The notes under the pieces were generated by a model. That model was given only the letters and a program-made list of their open reading frames with translations, did not search any database and was not told the DNA's origin. Below are positions 8,671 to 19,468 of a stretch of 64,000 nt of DNA, one piece after another (the first letter of the stretch is position 1; the number at the start of each line of letters is the position of its first letter). Position numbers and translations under genes: made by a program. Origin of the DNA: Actinokineospora iranica (lineage in GTDB: Bacteria; Actinomycetota; Actinomycetes; Mycobacteriales; Pseudonocardiaceae); the NCBI RefSeq assembly GCF_900101685.1, contig NZ_FMZZ01000001.1, positions 992,001 to 1,056,000 of the forward strand, read 5' to 3'.

Positions 8671-9189
8671 GTGCTGGCTTGGCTGTGCGTCGCGTTCGGC
8701 GTGGCGTTCGGGTCTTCGTTGGTGCCGTTCATCAGCATCGAGTTGTTCGTGCTCGGCCTGGCCGCCCAAGAGCCGCAAGTCCCCTGGTTGGCGCTGGGCG
8801 CGGTGATCGCGGTCGCCCAGGTGGCCGGGAAGCTGGTGTACTACTTCGCCGCCCGCGGGTCCATCCACCTGCCCGCGTTCCTGCACCGCGGGCACCGCAA
8901 GCCGCGGCCGATGACGCCGCGGCGGGCGCGGTGGGAGTTGCGGACGAAGCGGATCCGGGGCTGGGTCGACGCGCTGCGGGAGAAGTGCGAGCGGCACCCG
9001 CACTGGATGTTCGGCACCTACAGCGTCAGCTCCCTGGTGGGAGTGCCGCCGTACATGGCGACCGTGGTGCTGGCCGGGCTGGTGCGGATGCGGCTGTCCG
9101 CCTTCATCGGGGCTGGGCTGCTGGGCCGGTTCGTGCGGTTCAGCGCGCTGGCCGCGTCACCGGCGCTGTTCACCGGCTGGTTCCTGTAA
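8671..9189 (+). CDS. VTT/DedA-like small membrane protein
   Basis: The protein of 172 residues has membrane helices at both ends (WLCVAFGVAFGSSLVPFISIELFVLGLAA, WLALGAVIAVAQVAGKLVYYFAA and, after a basic cytosolic loop, GVPPYMATVVLAGLVRMRLSAFIGAGLLGRFVRF). The G-x-PP and FxxxxLLGRxxRF pattern resembles SNARE-associated/VTT (DedA-like) proteins. GTG at 8671 is preferred because GAGGGG lies 10 bases upstream; a longer frame from 8569 has no signal. Function not known. Confidence 0.75.
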   Translation: MLAWLCVAFGVAFGSSLVPFISIELFVLGLAAQEPQVPWLALGAVIAVAQVAGKLVYYFAARGSIHLPAFLHRGHRKPRPMTPRRARWELRTKRIRGWVDALREKCERHPHWMFGTYSVSSLVGVPPYMATVVLAGLVRMRLSAFIGAGLLGRFVRFSALAASPALFTGWFL

Positions 9190-9203
9190 GACCCTTTAAA
9201 AGG

Positions 9204-9413
9204 TCAGCGGCCGCGGACGACCAAGCGGTCCAAGAGGTCCGCCGTGGCCGCCGCGACCGCGTCGACAGCGGCCTCGAACGCCTCGGCGTTGTGCGGGGCC
9301 GGGGCCCGGAAACCGGATATCTTGCGCACGTACTGCAGTGCGGCGGCGCGGACGTCGTCGTCGCCCGCCTCTTCCACGTACGGGGGCCTGAGGGTCTTGA
9401 TGCTTCGGCACAT
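9204..9413 (-). CDS. DUF2277 domain-containing small protein
   Basis: The 69-residue product MCRSIKTLRPPY... is a textbook DUF2277 protein: MCR(S/N)IKTLRPP at the start, ALQYVRKISGFRAPAPHNAEAFEAAV in the middle. The start at 9413 is set by this family N-terminus. These are small cytoplasmic proteins of unknown function. It converges on the preceding membrane-protein gene with 14 bases between them. Confidence 0.9.
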   Translation of the reverse strand: MCRSIKTLRPPYVEEAGDDDVRAAALQYVRKISGFRAPAPHNAEAFEAAVDAVAAATADLLDRLVVRGR

Positions 9414-9486
9414 GCCCCTATGGTGCACGCCGACGCGCGCGGTGTCCTCTACCGCGGGCGGTTATGGCGTAGCCAGGCGCGCGAAG

Positions 9487-9532
9487 GCCCGCGCGTGGCG
9501 TCACAGCGGTTCGCTTGACGCCACGCGCGGGC
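9487..9532 (-). terminator. Hairpin terminator after the PPOx-like gene
   Basis: GCCCGCGCGTGGCGTCA pairs perfectly with 9516-9532 (17 bp, 12-base loop), 37 bases past the stop codon of the gene ending at 9569. It would end the decarboxylase operon. Confidence 0.7.
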
Positions 9533-9568
9533 GCAGGTCCTTGGGGACCGCGTCCTCAGCCTCCGTCG

Positions 9569-10366
9569 TCAGAGCGGGGCGCCCGCGGCCCAATCTTCTT
9601 CTGTGCCGTGCGCAGGAGTGACTTCGACGGTGGGAGTGCTTCTCTTGCACAGGTCGTCGACATATTTGGGAGGCTGCATGTCCTTGTCGATGTAACTGGC
9701 GTTTTTTGGCTCCCCACAGGCAAGATAAAATGAGACACTCCCCGCCCACTTGCCTTCCGGGTCACCCTCCCCCTTCCTCGGCTCGCCCGTTCGCTGCTTG
9801 GAGGAGACGTGGTCGAATTCGATTTCGATAATCCCGACCTGCTTCCTCTCTTCCGGACTTGCCGCGCGCGACTCTTTCGAGTAGTAGCCCGGAGCGATGT
9901 GCTCGGCGAAAGCCTCCAGCGCTTTCTCCTTTGCTTTATCGTCCACCACCTGCCTGGCGGTTCCATAGATCACCACCGAACGGTAGTGAAGGGTGGCGTG
10001 GATCGCCGAGCGCCCAAATCCCAGGCCGTCGACGATACTGACCGTCACACAGACCTCCAATCCTTCTTTGGCGAGCTTGTACAGACGAGACTCACTGGTA
10101 AATGCGGGATCCGCATCTTTATAGTGATAGAGGTCCGGGCCATGTAGATAAATCTTGTCCCCAGCCAACCCGTACTGCCTCGGCAGAACCACAGCCCGCT
10201 TGGACTTGGGGTCGATGAAACCGATATGACAATAGAAGGTGCTTTTAAGGATATTTTGGGCTGTAGATTTTTCATATTTGACGAGGTTGTACTTGCTGGA
10301 CCAGTTCACGGACGGCGTAGTCAGGTCTACTTTTTTGTACGGGTCCTTCTTCTCAGCCGTGGACAT
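9569..10366 (-). CDS. Pyridoxamine 5-phosphate oxidase-family (FMN split-barrel) protein
   Basis: The 265-residue protein has a flavin split-barrel core similar to NimA/PPOx-type proteins: TFYCHIGFIDPKSKRAVVLPRQYGLAGDKIYLHG (about 43-76), GLEVCVTVSIVDGLGFGRSAIHATLHYRSVVIYGTARQVVD (102-142). The order CH(I/V)xF-x-VLP-x-YG-x-IYLHG and the FGRSA...HYRSVVIYG segment are family features. Codon usage is richer in A/T and Lys than neighbouring genes. GGGAGGAAATC precedes the ATG, 18 bases after the decarboxylase stop, so the two form an operon. It may bind FMN or a related cofactor; substrate unknown. Confidence 0.82.
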   Translation of the reverse strand: MSTAEKKDPYKKVDLTTPSVNWSSKYNLVKYEKSTAQNILKSTFYCHIGFIDPKSKRAVVLPRQYGLAGDKIYLHGPDLYHYKDADPAFTSESRLYKLAKEGLEVCVTVSIVDGLGFGRSAIHATLHYRSVVIYGTARQVVDDKAKEKALEAFAEHIAPGYYSKESRAASPEERKQVGIIEIEFDHVSSKQRTGEPRKGEGDPEGKWAGSVSFYLACGEPKNASYIDKDMQPPKYVDDLCKRSTPTVEVTPAHGTEEDWAAGAPL

Positions 10367-10384
10367 GATTTCCTCCCAGCGCGG

Positions 10385-12193
10385 TCAGGCGAAGCCGCGG
10401 TCGGCGAACGGGGACTGGGCCATCGGGACCCCGGCGTCGAAGCGTGGCGATGGTTGCGGGGTGGGTGTCGTCTCGTCGAAGTCGAAGGCGTCGTCGCCGC
10501 AGAGGTCGAGGGCGAAGGTGTCGATTCGGTCCTGCGTGGTGAAGGACATGCAGAACGCGTGGGCCAAGTGGCGGATCGAGGTGTCGTCGTCGGGGATCAT
10601 CCGCATCGTCACCGTGGACAGGGAGTACTTCGCCACGATGTCCGGGTTGGGCCTGCGGAACCGCACGGTGATGGCCAGCGGGGTGCGGTCGATGAACAGG
10701 TCGAGGGTGTCGTCCTCGTTCTTGTTCCGCCAGTACTTCTCGACCATCTTCAGCTTTTCCACCAGGTAGGCGGCCATTCGCTGGGAGTGCACGGCCTTGG
10801 AGATCTGGCGGTCGTCGGGGTGCTGGGCGAGGTGGTCCCACATGACGATCGGCGAGAAGCCGTTGCGGGAGCCCGCGAAAGTGGTGTCGAGGGAGCCGAT
10901 GTACTCGGCCTGGCCGGGCGGCTGCATCTGGTATTTGACCTTGGTCACCAGGATTCCGCACGGCCACGGGGCGCCCATCCACTTGTGGCCGCTCAGCGCG
11001 ATGGACGAGACCATGTCCACGTTGACCGGCTTCTCGCCCGGGAGGCCGGAGTCGTAGGTGGATTTCAGGCCGAAGTCGAACTCGGGGATGTCCACCTCCG
11101 GTTCGTAGCCGTACTTGGGATCCTTGGCCGCCATATCCAGGAACGGCATGTACCCGGCGCCAAGGGCGCCGTCGACGTGGATCCAGAAGCCGCGGCGCTT
11201 CTCGGAGCCGCCGCCCTCGTACTCCACGTCCCGCGAGATCAGGCCATTGTCGCCGAACACCGTGATCAGCCGGTCGCTCACCGCGCGCACGTCGTCGTAG
11301 GCGCACTTGAACGTGCTGCCGTAGTTGAGGTTGACGATGATGGGATAGCCCTTTTCCGCGAAGAACTTGACCAGCACCACGAGTTTGTCGACGTCGATCG
11401 ACCCGGGGCCGAACGAGGGGTACTGGTCGTCCTTCCCGGTTTTCGGAGGCAGCGCCGAGGGCACCTCGTCCGGCCACTCCCCGCCGAGGGGACAGTCGTT
11501 GGGGTACCGGTCGCGGCCCATCTGCCCGAAAGTCGGCAGTTTCAGCACCCGGATCGCCTTGGCGAACGAGTAGTGCGTGTCCTGGGAGTAGAAGATCACC
11601 GGCTCGTAGGCGTGGTCCTTGCCCTCCGCCGCCATCGGGGCGACGTAGGACAGCGGCTGGATCTTGAGGGTGTCGCCGCTGGAAAGCAAACGCTTGCCCT
11701 CCAGGTAGTCCCGGGCGTTCCACATCGCGTAGAGGTTGCCCTCCGTCGCCCCCATGCTCAGGCCGTACCCCCAGCACGAGTCCTTCTTTCCCGCCTTGTA
11801 CGGGATGCCGTGCCACAGTTTGGTGAAATATTTCAGCACGGCCCGTTCGAGCGGTTTGGTGTTGACCTTGTAGCCGCCCGCCTGAAATGGATCGCCGAGG
11901 TTGTTGCAGTGCATCTTCATGAAGCGGGACAGGTCTTCCTGGTAGGCGTCCATATCCTCGGTGACCTGATAGCCGAGCATGTGGTCGCGCTTGTCCTCCA
12001 GAAACGCCGCCAACCTGTTCAACGCCCTGAACCGCTTGTCGGGAGGCACTCCGTTGGGGCCTAGCTCGAATTCTTCGTCGGTCAGGCTCAGCTGCTGTGG
12101 TGCCGGACTCCAGGACTGCTGGGCCGGGATGACCGGCTCTTCCCTGGTCCGCTCGATCGTTTGCTCACTTGGGCGACCGTCGATTTGAGTCAT
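10385..12193 (-). CDS. PLP-dependent group II decarboxylase (histidine/aromatic amino acid decarboxylase-like)
   Basis: The 602-residue protein shows the group II decarboxylase signature: YGLSMGATEGNLYAMWNARDYL, DTHYSFAKAIRVL (His that stacks on PLP), WIHVDGALGAGYMPF (D341, pairs with the pyridine nitrogen) and SGHKWMGAPWPCGI (K404, Schiff-base Lys). The layout is nearer histidine decarboxylase than GadB, but it is longer than the usual 380-480 residues because of an extended N-terminus and inserts around 220-290. ATG at 12193 has CTGGAG upstream. The likely product is an amine or a modified side chain; the actual substrate cannot be read from sequence. Confidence 0.88.
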   Translation of the reverse strand: MTQIDGRPSEQTIERTREEPVIPAQQSWSPAPQQLSLTDEEFELGPNGVPPDKRFRALNRLAAFLEDKRDHMLGYQVTEDMDAYQEDLSRFMKMHCNNLGDPFQAGGYKVNTKPLERAVLKYFTKLWHGIPYKAGKKDSCWGYGLSMGATEGNLYAMWNARDYLEGKRLLSSGDTLKIQPLSYVAPMAAEGKDHAYEPVIFYSQDTHYSFAKAIRVLKLPTFGQMGRDRYPNDCPLGGEWPDEVPSALPPKTGKDDQYPSFGPGSIDVDKLVVLVKFFAEKGYPIIVNLNYGSTFKCAYDDVRAVSDRLITVFGDNGLISRDVEYEGGGSEKRRGFWIHVDGALGAGYMPFLDMAAKDPKYGYEPEVDIPEFDFGLKSTYDSGLPGEKPVNVDMVSSIALSGHKWMGAPWPCGILVTKVKYQMQPPGQAEYIGSLDTTFAGSRNGFSPIVMWDHLAQHPDDRQISKAVHSQRMAAYLVEKLKMVEKYWRNKNEDDTLDLFIDRTPLAITVRFRRPNPDIVAKYSLSTVTMRMIPDDDTSIRHLAHAFCMSFTTQDRIDTFALDLCGDDAFDFDETTPTPQPSPRFDAGVPMAQSPFADRGFA

Positions 12194-12507
12194 GAATTGC
12201 TCCAGGAGATGGACATCACTGGTCTGGCCTAGCCCCAAGCTAGGCAGGAAACGCCCATGCGGCAAGAAACCGACCGAGAGTTCCCCACTTCGAGTCGCGG
12301 GTCACCCGAACGGCGATCGCACTACTCGCGGGGTCACAGCTACCCGAAGTAGCGAACCAAACGATCTACTGATTCGATGGTTTTCGCGAGGGCGGCGAGT
12401 GGCCACTATCCGTCGCACCCGGACGATGCCGGGTCGATCACCAGCGCGCGGTTGTCCCGGCTCGGTGAGCCCGGCGCCTGTCTCCTTGGCGATGCACTTC
12501 GCGGTCG
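12194..12507. other. Intergenic region upstream of the decarboxylase
   Basis: No convincing gene is seen here. It should contain the promoter of the decarboxylase operon and the 3 prime end of the TPR-gene transcript. A small hairpin ACCCGG-N6-CCGGGT lies at 12416-12433. No other repeat or conserved motif noticed. Confidence 0.5.
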
Positions 12508-12945
12508 CTAGTCGGCGAGGTCGAGGGCCTTGCGCATGGCTTCGCGGGCGCGGGTGCGGTCGCCTGCCACGTCGTAGGCGACGGCTAGGCGGTACCAGGA
12601 GCGCCAGTCGTCCGGGGCGGCTTCCGCCGCGGCTCGGTGAGTGTCGAACCAGGCGTCGGCGGCGGCGCGGTCGACTCGGCCGGAGGGGGTGCGGGGGAGA
12701 TCTGAGGTGTCTGGGAGGCCGCCTTCTGCTTCCAGGCGGCGGGTTAGCTCTTGGGTGCGGATGCCGAAGCGGAGGGTGGACCAGGTCACCCACGCGCCTA
12801 CCAGGGGGAGCAGGAGGATGCCGATGCCGAAGGCGATGGCCGTGGGGGAGCCGTCGCGGAAGAGGGCTACTGCTCGGCCGCCTAGGAGGAAGAAGTAGAG
12901 AAGTAGGACGGCGGTCAGGAGCAGTGAGACTGTTCGGGCGGACAC
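12508..12945 (-). CDS. Small membrane protein with a TPR-like C-terminus
   Basis: The 145-residue product has two membrane helices (VSLLLTAVLLLYFFLLGGRAVALF and AIAFGIGILLLPLVGAWVTW) and a soluble C-terminal tail WFDTHRAAAEAAPDDWRSWYRLAVAYDVAGDRTRAREAMRKALDL that matches one TPR plus a half repeat. This gene regularly accompanies dapB in related actinomycetes. Its function is unknown; it could scaffold a membrane complex. Confidence 0.8.
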   Translation of the reverse strand: MSARTVSLLLTAVLLLYFFLLGGRAVALFRDGSPTAIAFGIGILLLPLVGAWVTWSTLRFGIRTQELTRRLEAEGGLPDTSDLPRTPSGRVDRAAADAWFDTHRAAAEAAPDDWRSWYRLAVAYDVAGDRTRAREAMRKALDLAD

Positions 12946-13008
12946 TGGCGATCCCTGCTGTGGTGGCTGGCTTGCTGCTGGCTCGGTGGGGGCTGGGTTG
13001 CGGGGTTG

Positions 13009-13071
13009 GCTCGATGGGGTGGAGTGGTTTCTTCAGGGCCCCTACGAAGAAACCACTCCACCCCATCGAGC
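13009..13071. repeat. Long perfect hairpin, short form of the repeat-island element (locus A)
   Basis: Arms 13009-13034 and 13046-13071 are exact inverted repeats of 26 bases, with GATGGGGTGGAGTGGTTTCT at the core; the 11-base loop is AGGGCCCCTAC. The same stem sequence recurs at 55768-55792 and 55891-55915 around a larger centre. It may serve as a terminator, but its sequence identity at two distant sites means it is a mobile or homogenised repeat. Confidence 0.85.
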
Positions 13072-13240
13072 ACCTGGCAGCTTTGGGTGCGGCTTCGTGG
13101 GGGGCGGGTGTCCTGCTCCGATCCCATCGAGCACCTGGCAGGGCCGGGTACGGCTGGCAGGAGGGCGGGTGGGCCGTTCCGCCCGTCTGCCACCTGCCCA
13201 GGTCCGGGGGTGTGGCCCTGGGCAGGTGTGGTGTGCGGGT
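13062..13240. repeat. Tandem units of the repeat island (locus A)
   Basis: The 19-base string CCCATCGAGCACCTGGCAG occurs at 13062-13080 and 13123-13141, a period of 61. Each is followed by a related G-rich segment; the first contains GTGGGGGGCGGGTG, found in reverse orientation at locus B. From about 13141 to 13240 the units become degenerate (GGCTGGCAGGAGGGCGGGTG, CACCTGCCCAGG). No reading frame is credible here; dapB ends at 13289. Confidence 0.8.
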
Positions 13241-13288
13241 GTGCTATCCCTCACCGCTCTATCTGACATCTGCGGGTGGGGCTGGGGG

Positions 13289-15452
<2,164 letters not shown>

Positions 15453-15456
<4 letters not shown>

Positions 15457-17702
15457 TGGGCGGGAGCCGCCTCGGCGGGCGCGTCCTCGGTGGGCGCGCT
15501 CTCCTCGTCGACCAGGACCAGGCTGATCTTGCCGCGCTGGTCGATGTCGGCGATCTCCACGCGGAGCTTGTCGCCGACCTTGACCACGTCCTCGACCTTG
15601 CTGATGCGCTTTCCGTTGCCCAGCTTGGAAATGTGCACCAGGCCGTCCTTGCCCGGCAGCAGGGAGACGAACGCGCCGAATGCGGCGGTCTTGACGACCG
15701 TGCCCAGGAAGCGCTCGCCGACCTTGGGAAGCTGCGGGTTGGCGATGGCGTTGATCAGGTCGATCGCCGCCTCGGCCGACGGGCCGTCCGCCGCGCCGAC
15801 GTAGATCGTGCCGTCGTCCTCGATGGAGATGTCGGCGCCGGTCTGCTCGGTGATCGAGTTGATCATCTTGCCCTTCGGGCCGATGACCTCGCCGATCTTG
15901 TCGACCGGGATCTTCACGCTGGTGACCCGGGGCGAGTAGGGGCTCATCTCGTCCGGGCCGTCGATGGCCTCGGCCATGACCTCCAGGATGGTGTACCGGG
16001 CGTCGCGCGCCTGGTCGAGCGCCTGGGCCAGCACGTCGGACGGGATGCCGTCGAGCTTGGTGTCCAACTGCAGGGCGGTGACGAACTCCCGGGTGCCCGC
16101 GACCTTGAAGTCCATGTCGCCGAAGGCGTCCTCGGCGCCGAGGATGTCGGTCAGCGCGACGTAGCGCGTCTCGCCGTCGACCTCATCCGACACCAGGCCC
16201 ATCGCGATACCCGACACCGGCGCCTTGAGCGGCACACCGGCGTTGAGCAGCGACATCGTGGACGCGCAGACCGAGCCCATCGAGGTGGAGCCGTTGGAGC
16301 TCAGCGCCTCGGAGACCTGGCGGATCGCATAGGGGAACTCGTCGCGCTTGGGCAGCACCGGCACCAGGGCCCGCTCGGCGAGCGCGCCGTGGCCGATCTC
16401 GCGCCGCTTCGGCGAGCCGACCCGGCCGGTCTCGCCGGTGGAGAACGGCGGGAAGTTGTAGTGGTGCATGTAGCGCTTGTGCGTCTCCGGGGACAGCGAG
16501 TCGATCTGCTGTTCCAGGCGGAGCATGTTCAGCGTGGTGACACCCAGGATCTGGGTCTCGCCGCGCTCGAACAGCGCCGAGCCGTGCGCGCGCGGGATGA
16601 GCGCGACCTCGGCGGACAGGCCGCGGATGTCGGTCAGGCCGCGGCCGTCGATGCGGACCTTGTCGCGCAGGATGCGCTGGCGGACCAGCTTCTTGTTCAG
16701 CGAGCGGAACGCCGCGCCGACCTCCTTCTCGCGGCCGTCGAACGCGCCGCCCACGACCGCGCCGACCTTCTCCAGGCACAGCGCCTTGACCTCGTCCAGG
16801 CGCGTCTCGCGCTCCTGCTTGTCGCCGATGGTCAGCGCCTGCGCCAACTCCTCGGTGACGGCCTGCTCGACGGCGGTGTAGGCGTCGGGCTGGTAGGCCG
16901 GGAAGGTCGGGTAGTCGCGGGTCGGCTTGGCCGCGTTGCCCGCGAGCTCGGCCTGCGCGTCGCAGAGGACCTTGATGAACGGCTTCGCGGCCTCCAGGCC
17001 GGAGGCGACGATCTCCTCGGTGGGCGCGGTGGCGCCCGCGGCGACGAGGTCGATGACGTTCTCGGTGGCCTCGGCCTCGACCATCATGATCGCGACATCA
17101 TCAACAGAGCCCGACCCGGCTCCCTTGACAACACGGCCCGCGACGACCATGTCGAACACGGCCTTCGCCAGCTGCTCGTGGGTCGGGAACGCGACCCACT
17201 GGCCCTCGATCAGCGCGACCCGGACGCCGCCGATGGGACCCGAGAAGGGCAGCCCGGCGAGCTGGGTGGACGCCGAGGCGGCGTTGATGGCCACCACGTC
17301 GTAGAGGTCCTGCGGGTTGAGGCTCTGCACGGTGATGACGACCTGGATCTCGTTGCGCAGGCCGTCCACGAAGGACGGGCGCAGCGGGCGGTCGATCAGC
17401 CGACAGGTCAGGACCGCGTCGGTGGACGGTCGGCCCTCGCGGCGGAAGAACGCGCCGGGGATGCGGCCGACGGCGTACATGCGCTCTTCGACGTCCACCG
17501 TCAGCGGGAAGAAGTCGAAGTGCTCCTTGGGCTGCTTCGAGGCGGTGGTCGCCGAGAGAAGCATGGTGTCCTCGTCGAGGTAGGCCACGACACTTCCCGC
17601 GGCCTGCCGGGCGAGGCGCCCGGTCTCGAATCGGATGGTGCGCGTGCCGTACTTGCCGTTGTCGATGACGGCTGTCGACTCGTGCACGGTGTTGTCTGTC
17701 AT
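15453..17702 (-). CDS. pnp: Polyribonucleotide nucleotidyltransferase (PNPase)
   Basis: PNPase degrades RNA 3 prime to 5 prime using phosphate and also makes heteropolymer tails. The 749-residue product has two RNase PH domains (second: [32 protein letters not shown], about 370-400), followed by KH ([32 protein letters not shown]) and S1 ([33 protein letters not shown]) domains. ATG at 17702 matches the family N-terminus and has GAGGAG upstream. It lies downstream of rpsO, the universal order. Confident. Confidence 0.98.
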
Positions 17703-17923
17703 GTAATCGGTACTCCTCGTCTCAGGGCGAGCGCGCAACCCGGGCACGGGGTCGCGGTTCGGACGAGGCCGGTCTTCGATCGAAGTCCCCGGGGCCACTC
17801 GACACCGTGTGTGTCGGTCGGCTGTGCCCGGGAACCACTACCGAGGACCGGCGAACTGGTCCCGTGTGCGCGGCGTGCTCGCCCTGTCGTCTTTGCTGTC
17901 TTCGTGCGTTATTCGGTTATGGA

Positions 17924-17957
17924 CCTGGGGGGAGCGGCCGAGGCCACTCCCCCCAGG
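17924..17957 (-). terminator. Hairpin between rpsO and pnp
   Basis: CCTGGGGGGAG (17924-17934) pairs perfectly with CTCCCCCCAGG (17947-17957), 11 bp, just after the rpsO stop. It likely acts as a partial terminator or an RNA processing site in the rpsO-pnp transcript, an arrangement known in other bacteria. Confidence 0.7.
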
Positions 17958-17963
17958 GTCACG

Positions 17964-18233
17964 CTATCGGCGCAGGCCGAGTCGCTGGATCAGCGACCGG
18001 TAGCGCTCGATGTCCACCTTGGTCAGGTAGTTGAGCAGCCGCCTGCGGCGGCCGACCAGCAGCAGCAGGCCACGACGCGAGTGGTGGTCGTGCTTGTGCA
18101 GCTTGAGGTGCTCGGTGAGGTCCTTGATGCGCTTGGTCAGCAGCGCGATCTGGGCCTCGGGGGATCCGGTGTCCGAGTCGTGCACGCCGTACTCGGTCAG
18201 GATCGACTTCTTCTGCTCGGTGGACAGCGCCAC
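17964..18233 (-). CDS. rpsO: 30S ribosomal protein S15
   Basis: The 89-residue protein is a standard S15 ([48 protein letters not shown]), which binds 16S rRNA and the S6-S18 dimer in the 30S platform. The start is a GTG at 18233 with GAGGAG seven bases upstream. It precedes pnp. Confident. Confidence 0.98.
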   Translation of the reverse strand: MALSTEQKKSILTEYGVHDSDTGSPEAQIALLTKRIKDLTEHLKLHKHDHHSRRGLLLLVGRRRRLLNYLTKVDIERYRSLIQRLGLRR

Positions 18234-18367
18234 TCGTCATCTCCTCGTGAATGCGTCCCGTGCGGCCCGGGGATGTCCGGCTTGGGTAAGCCTGCCCGGG
18301 TTAGTCGGTCACGGCCGCCACGGACTGCAGCCGGACCCAAACACCAAGGCTAGCAGGTCCGCGTGTC

Positions 18368-18892
18368 TCACCCGGTCGTGCGCAGCCTGACCTGGTCAAC
18401 CGGCGTGTACACCGGACCAGCCGAGCCGAGTTCGCTGCGGAAGAGGACCAACTCCCCGGCCGTCCACTCCGGTCCCCGGTAGTCACCCAGCGCACGCGCC
18501 ATTCCCTCGGCGAGGGGACTGCCTTTGGGGCACCGGGCGACGGTCAGGTGCGGGGTGTAGCGGGCGTGGCCGCCCGCAGCCGCGTCGGCGGCCTCGGCGA
18601 GCGCGCCCAGTGCCGGGCCGCCGGTGTCCACGCCCACCCAGCAGACGCCGGAGAAGGTGCCGGAACCGGCCAGGGAGAGGCGCGGTGCGCGCAGGTTTTT
18701 CACCCGTTCGTGGAGGCGGGCGGCGCGTTGGTTTGGGTCGTCCTCGCCGTAGAAGCCCACTGTGATGTGCCACTGCTCGCGCGGGATGAGGCGCAGCCCG
18801 CTCGGCGTGGTGGGAAGCCGGTCGGCCAACTGGCCCGCCAGATGGTCGGCGGCGGCGTCCGGCAGCGGCAGCGCGGTGAACAGCCGGGTCAC
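18368..18892 (-). CDS. thpR: RNA 2',3'-cyclic phosphodiesterase (LigT/ThpR)
   Basis: ThpR is a 2H phosphoesterase that opens 2',3'-cyclic phosphates on RNA. The 174-residue protein begins TRLFTALPLPD and contains the two required H-x-T-x motifs, HITVGF and HLTVAR. GTG at 18892 overlaps the stop of the upstream XRE gene by four bases (GTGA), so the two are co-translated. Normal length. Good confidence. Confidence 0.93.
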   Translation of the reverse strand: MTRLFTALPLPDAAADHLAGQLADRLPTTPSGLRLIPREQWHITVGFYGEDDPNQRAARLHERVKNLRAPRLSLAGSGTFSGVCWVGVDTGGPALGALAEAADAAAGGHARYTPHLTVARCPKGSPLAEGMARALGDYRGPEWTAGELVLFRSELGSAGPVYTPVDQVRLRTTG

Positions 18893-19359
18893 CGGCGCTT
18901 GCCCGCCCGGCGCAGCAGCTCGGCGAGGTCGGGGAAGCGCTGGTCGAGCAGCCCGGCCGCCTCGGTGAGGTCTTCCGGCGAGGCCAGCCTGCGCAGCGCC
19001 ATGATCGCGCTGCGACCCACGTCGACCGGCAGGTTGTCCCTGGTCACGGCGGGTTTGGAGGCGCGGACGTCGTCGAGGGCGTTCTGCAGCGCCTCGCGGC
19101 GGCCGGAGGCGACCTCGGGGGTGAGGATCTTGCGTTCCAGCATGATCAGGCGGGCCAGCACCGCCGGGTTGCCGATCTTGGCGCGTCTGCCGCTCATGAC
19201 CTGGCTCAGCATCGGGGCGCTGATGCCCAGCACGTCGGCGAGGTTGGCCTGGGAGACGTCGAAGGCGACGACCAGCCTGCGGACCCGGTCCCCCAACGGC
19301 TCGCCGTACCACTCGCGTTGCAGCGCGATGTTCCGCTGGACGATCTTGTGGTCCTCCAC
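18889..19359 (-). CDS. XRE-family helix-turn-helix regulator
   Basis: The 156-residue protein has an HTH near 25-65 (LVVAFDVSQANLADVLGISAPMLSQVMSGRRAKIGNPAVLARL), typical of XRE/Cro DNA-binding domains. The rest is helical with no known effector domain. The GTG start at 19359 has GGGAGAGG upstream, better than longer alternatives. It overlaps thpR by GTGA, suggesting a role with RNA processing or simple co-transcription. Target genes unknown. Confidence 0.85.
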   Translation of the reverse strand: MEDHKIVQRNIALQREWYGEPLGDRVRRLVVAFDVSQANLADVLGISAPMLSQVMSGRRAKIGNPAVLARLIMLERKILTPEVASGRREALQNALDDVRASKPAVTRDNLPVDVGRSAIMALRRLASPEDLTEAAGLLDQRFPDLAELLRRAGKRR

Positions 19360-19468
19360 CTTCGCCTCTCCCCTGATACGCCGTGTGACCTCCGCCGTAT
19401 CTTGCCGGCCCCATCCCACCAGGGTGACCGAACGGCGAAGGTGGATCAACAGCGGGCAGGCGGACCGA

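Noticed and set aside
10226-12064. Long plus-strand frame opposite the decarboxylase
   Set aside because: The minus-strand frame has all PLP motifs; the plus frame has none.
13009-13071. Short frames beginning MGWSGFF in the hairpin regions at 13 and 55.8 kb
   Set aside because: They only reflect the repeated hairpin sequence and have no ribosome site or common downstream frame.
13062-13141. Possible CRISPR array from the 61-base periodic repeats
   Set aside because: Only two or three degenerate units, intervening sequences are related to each other, and no cas genes.
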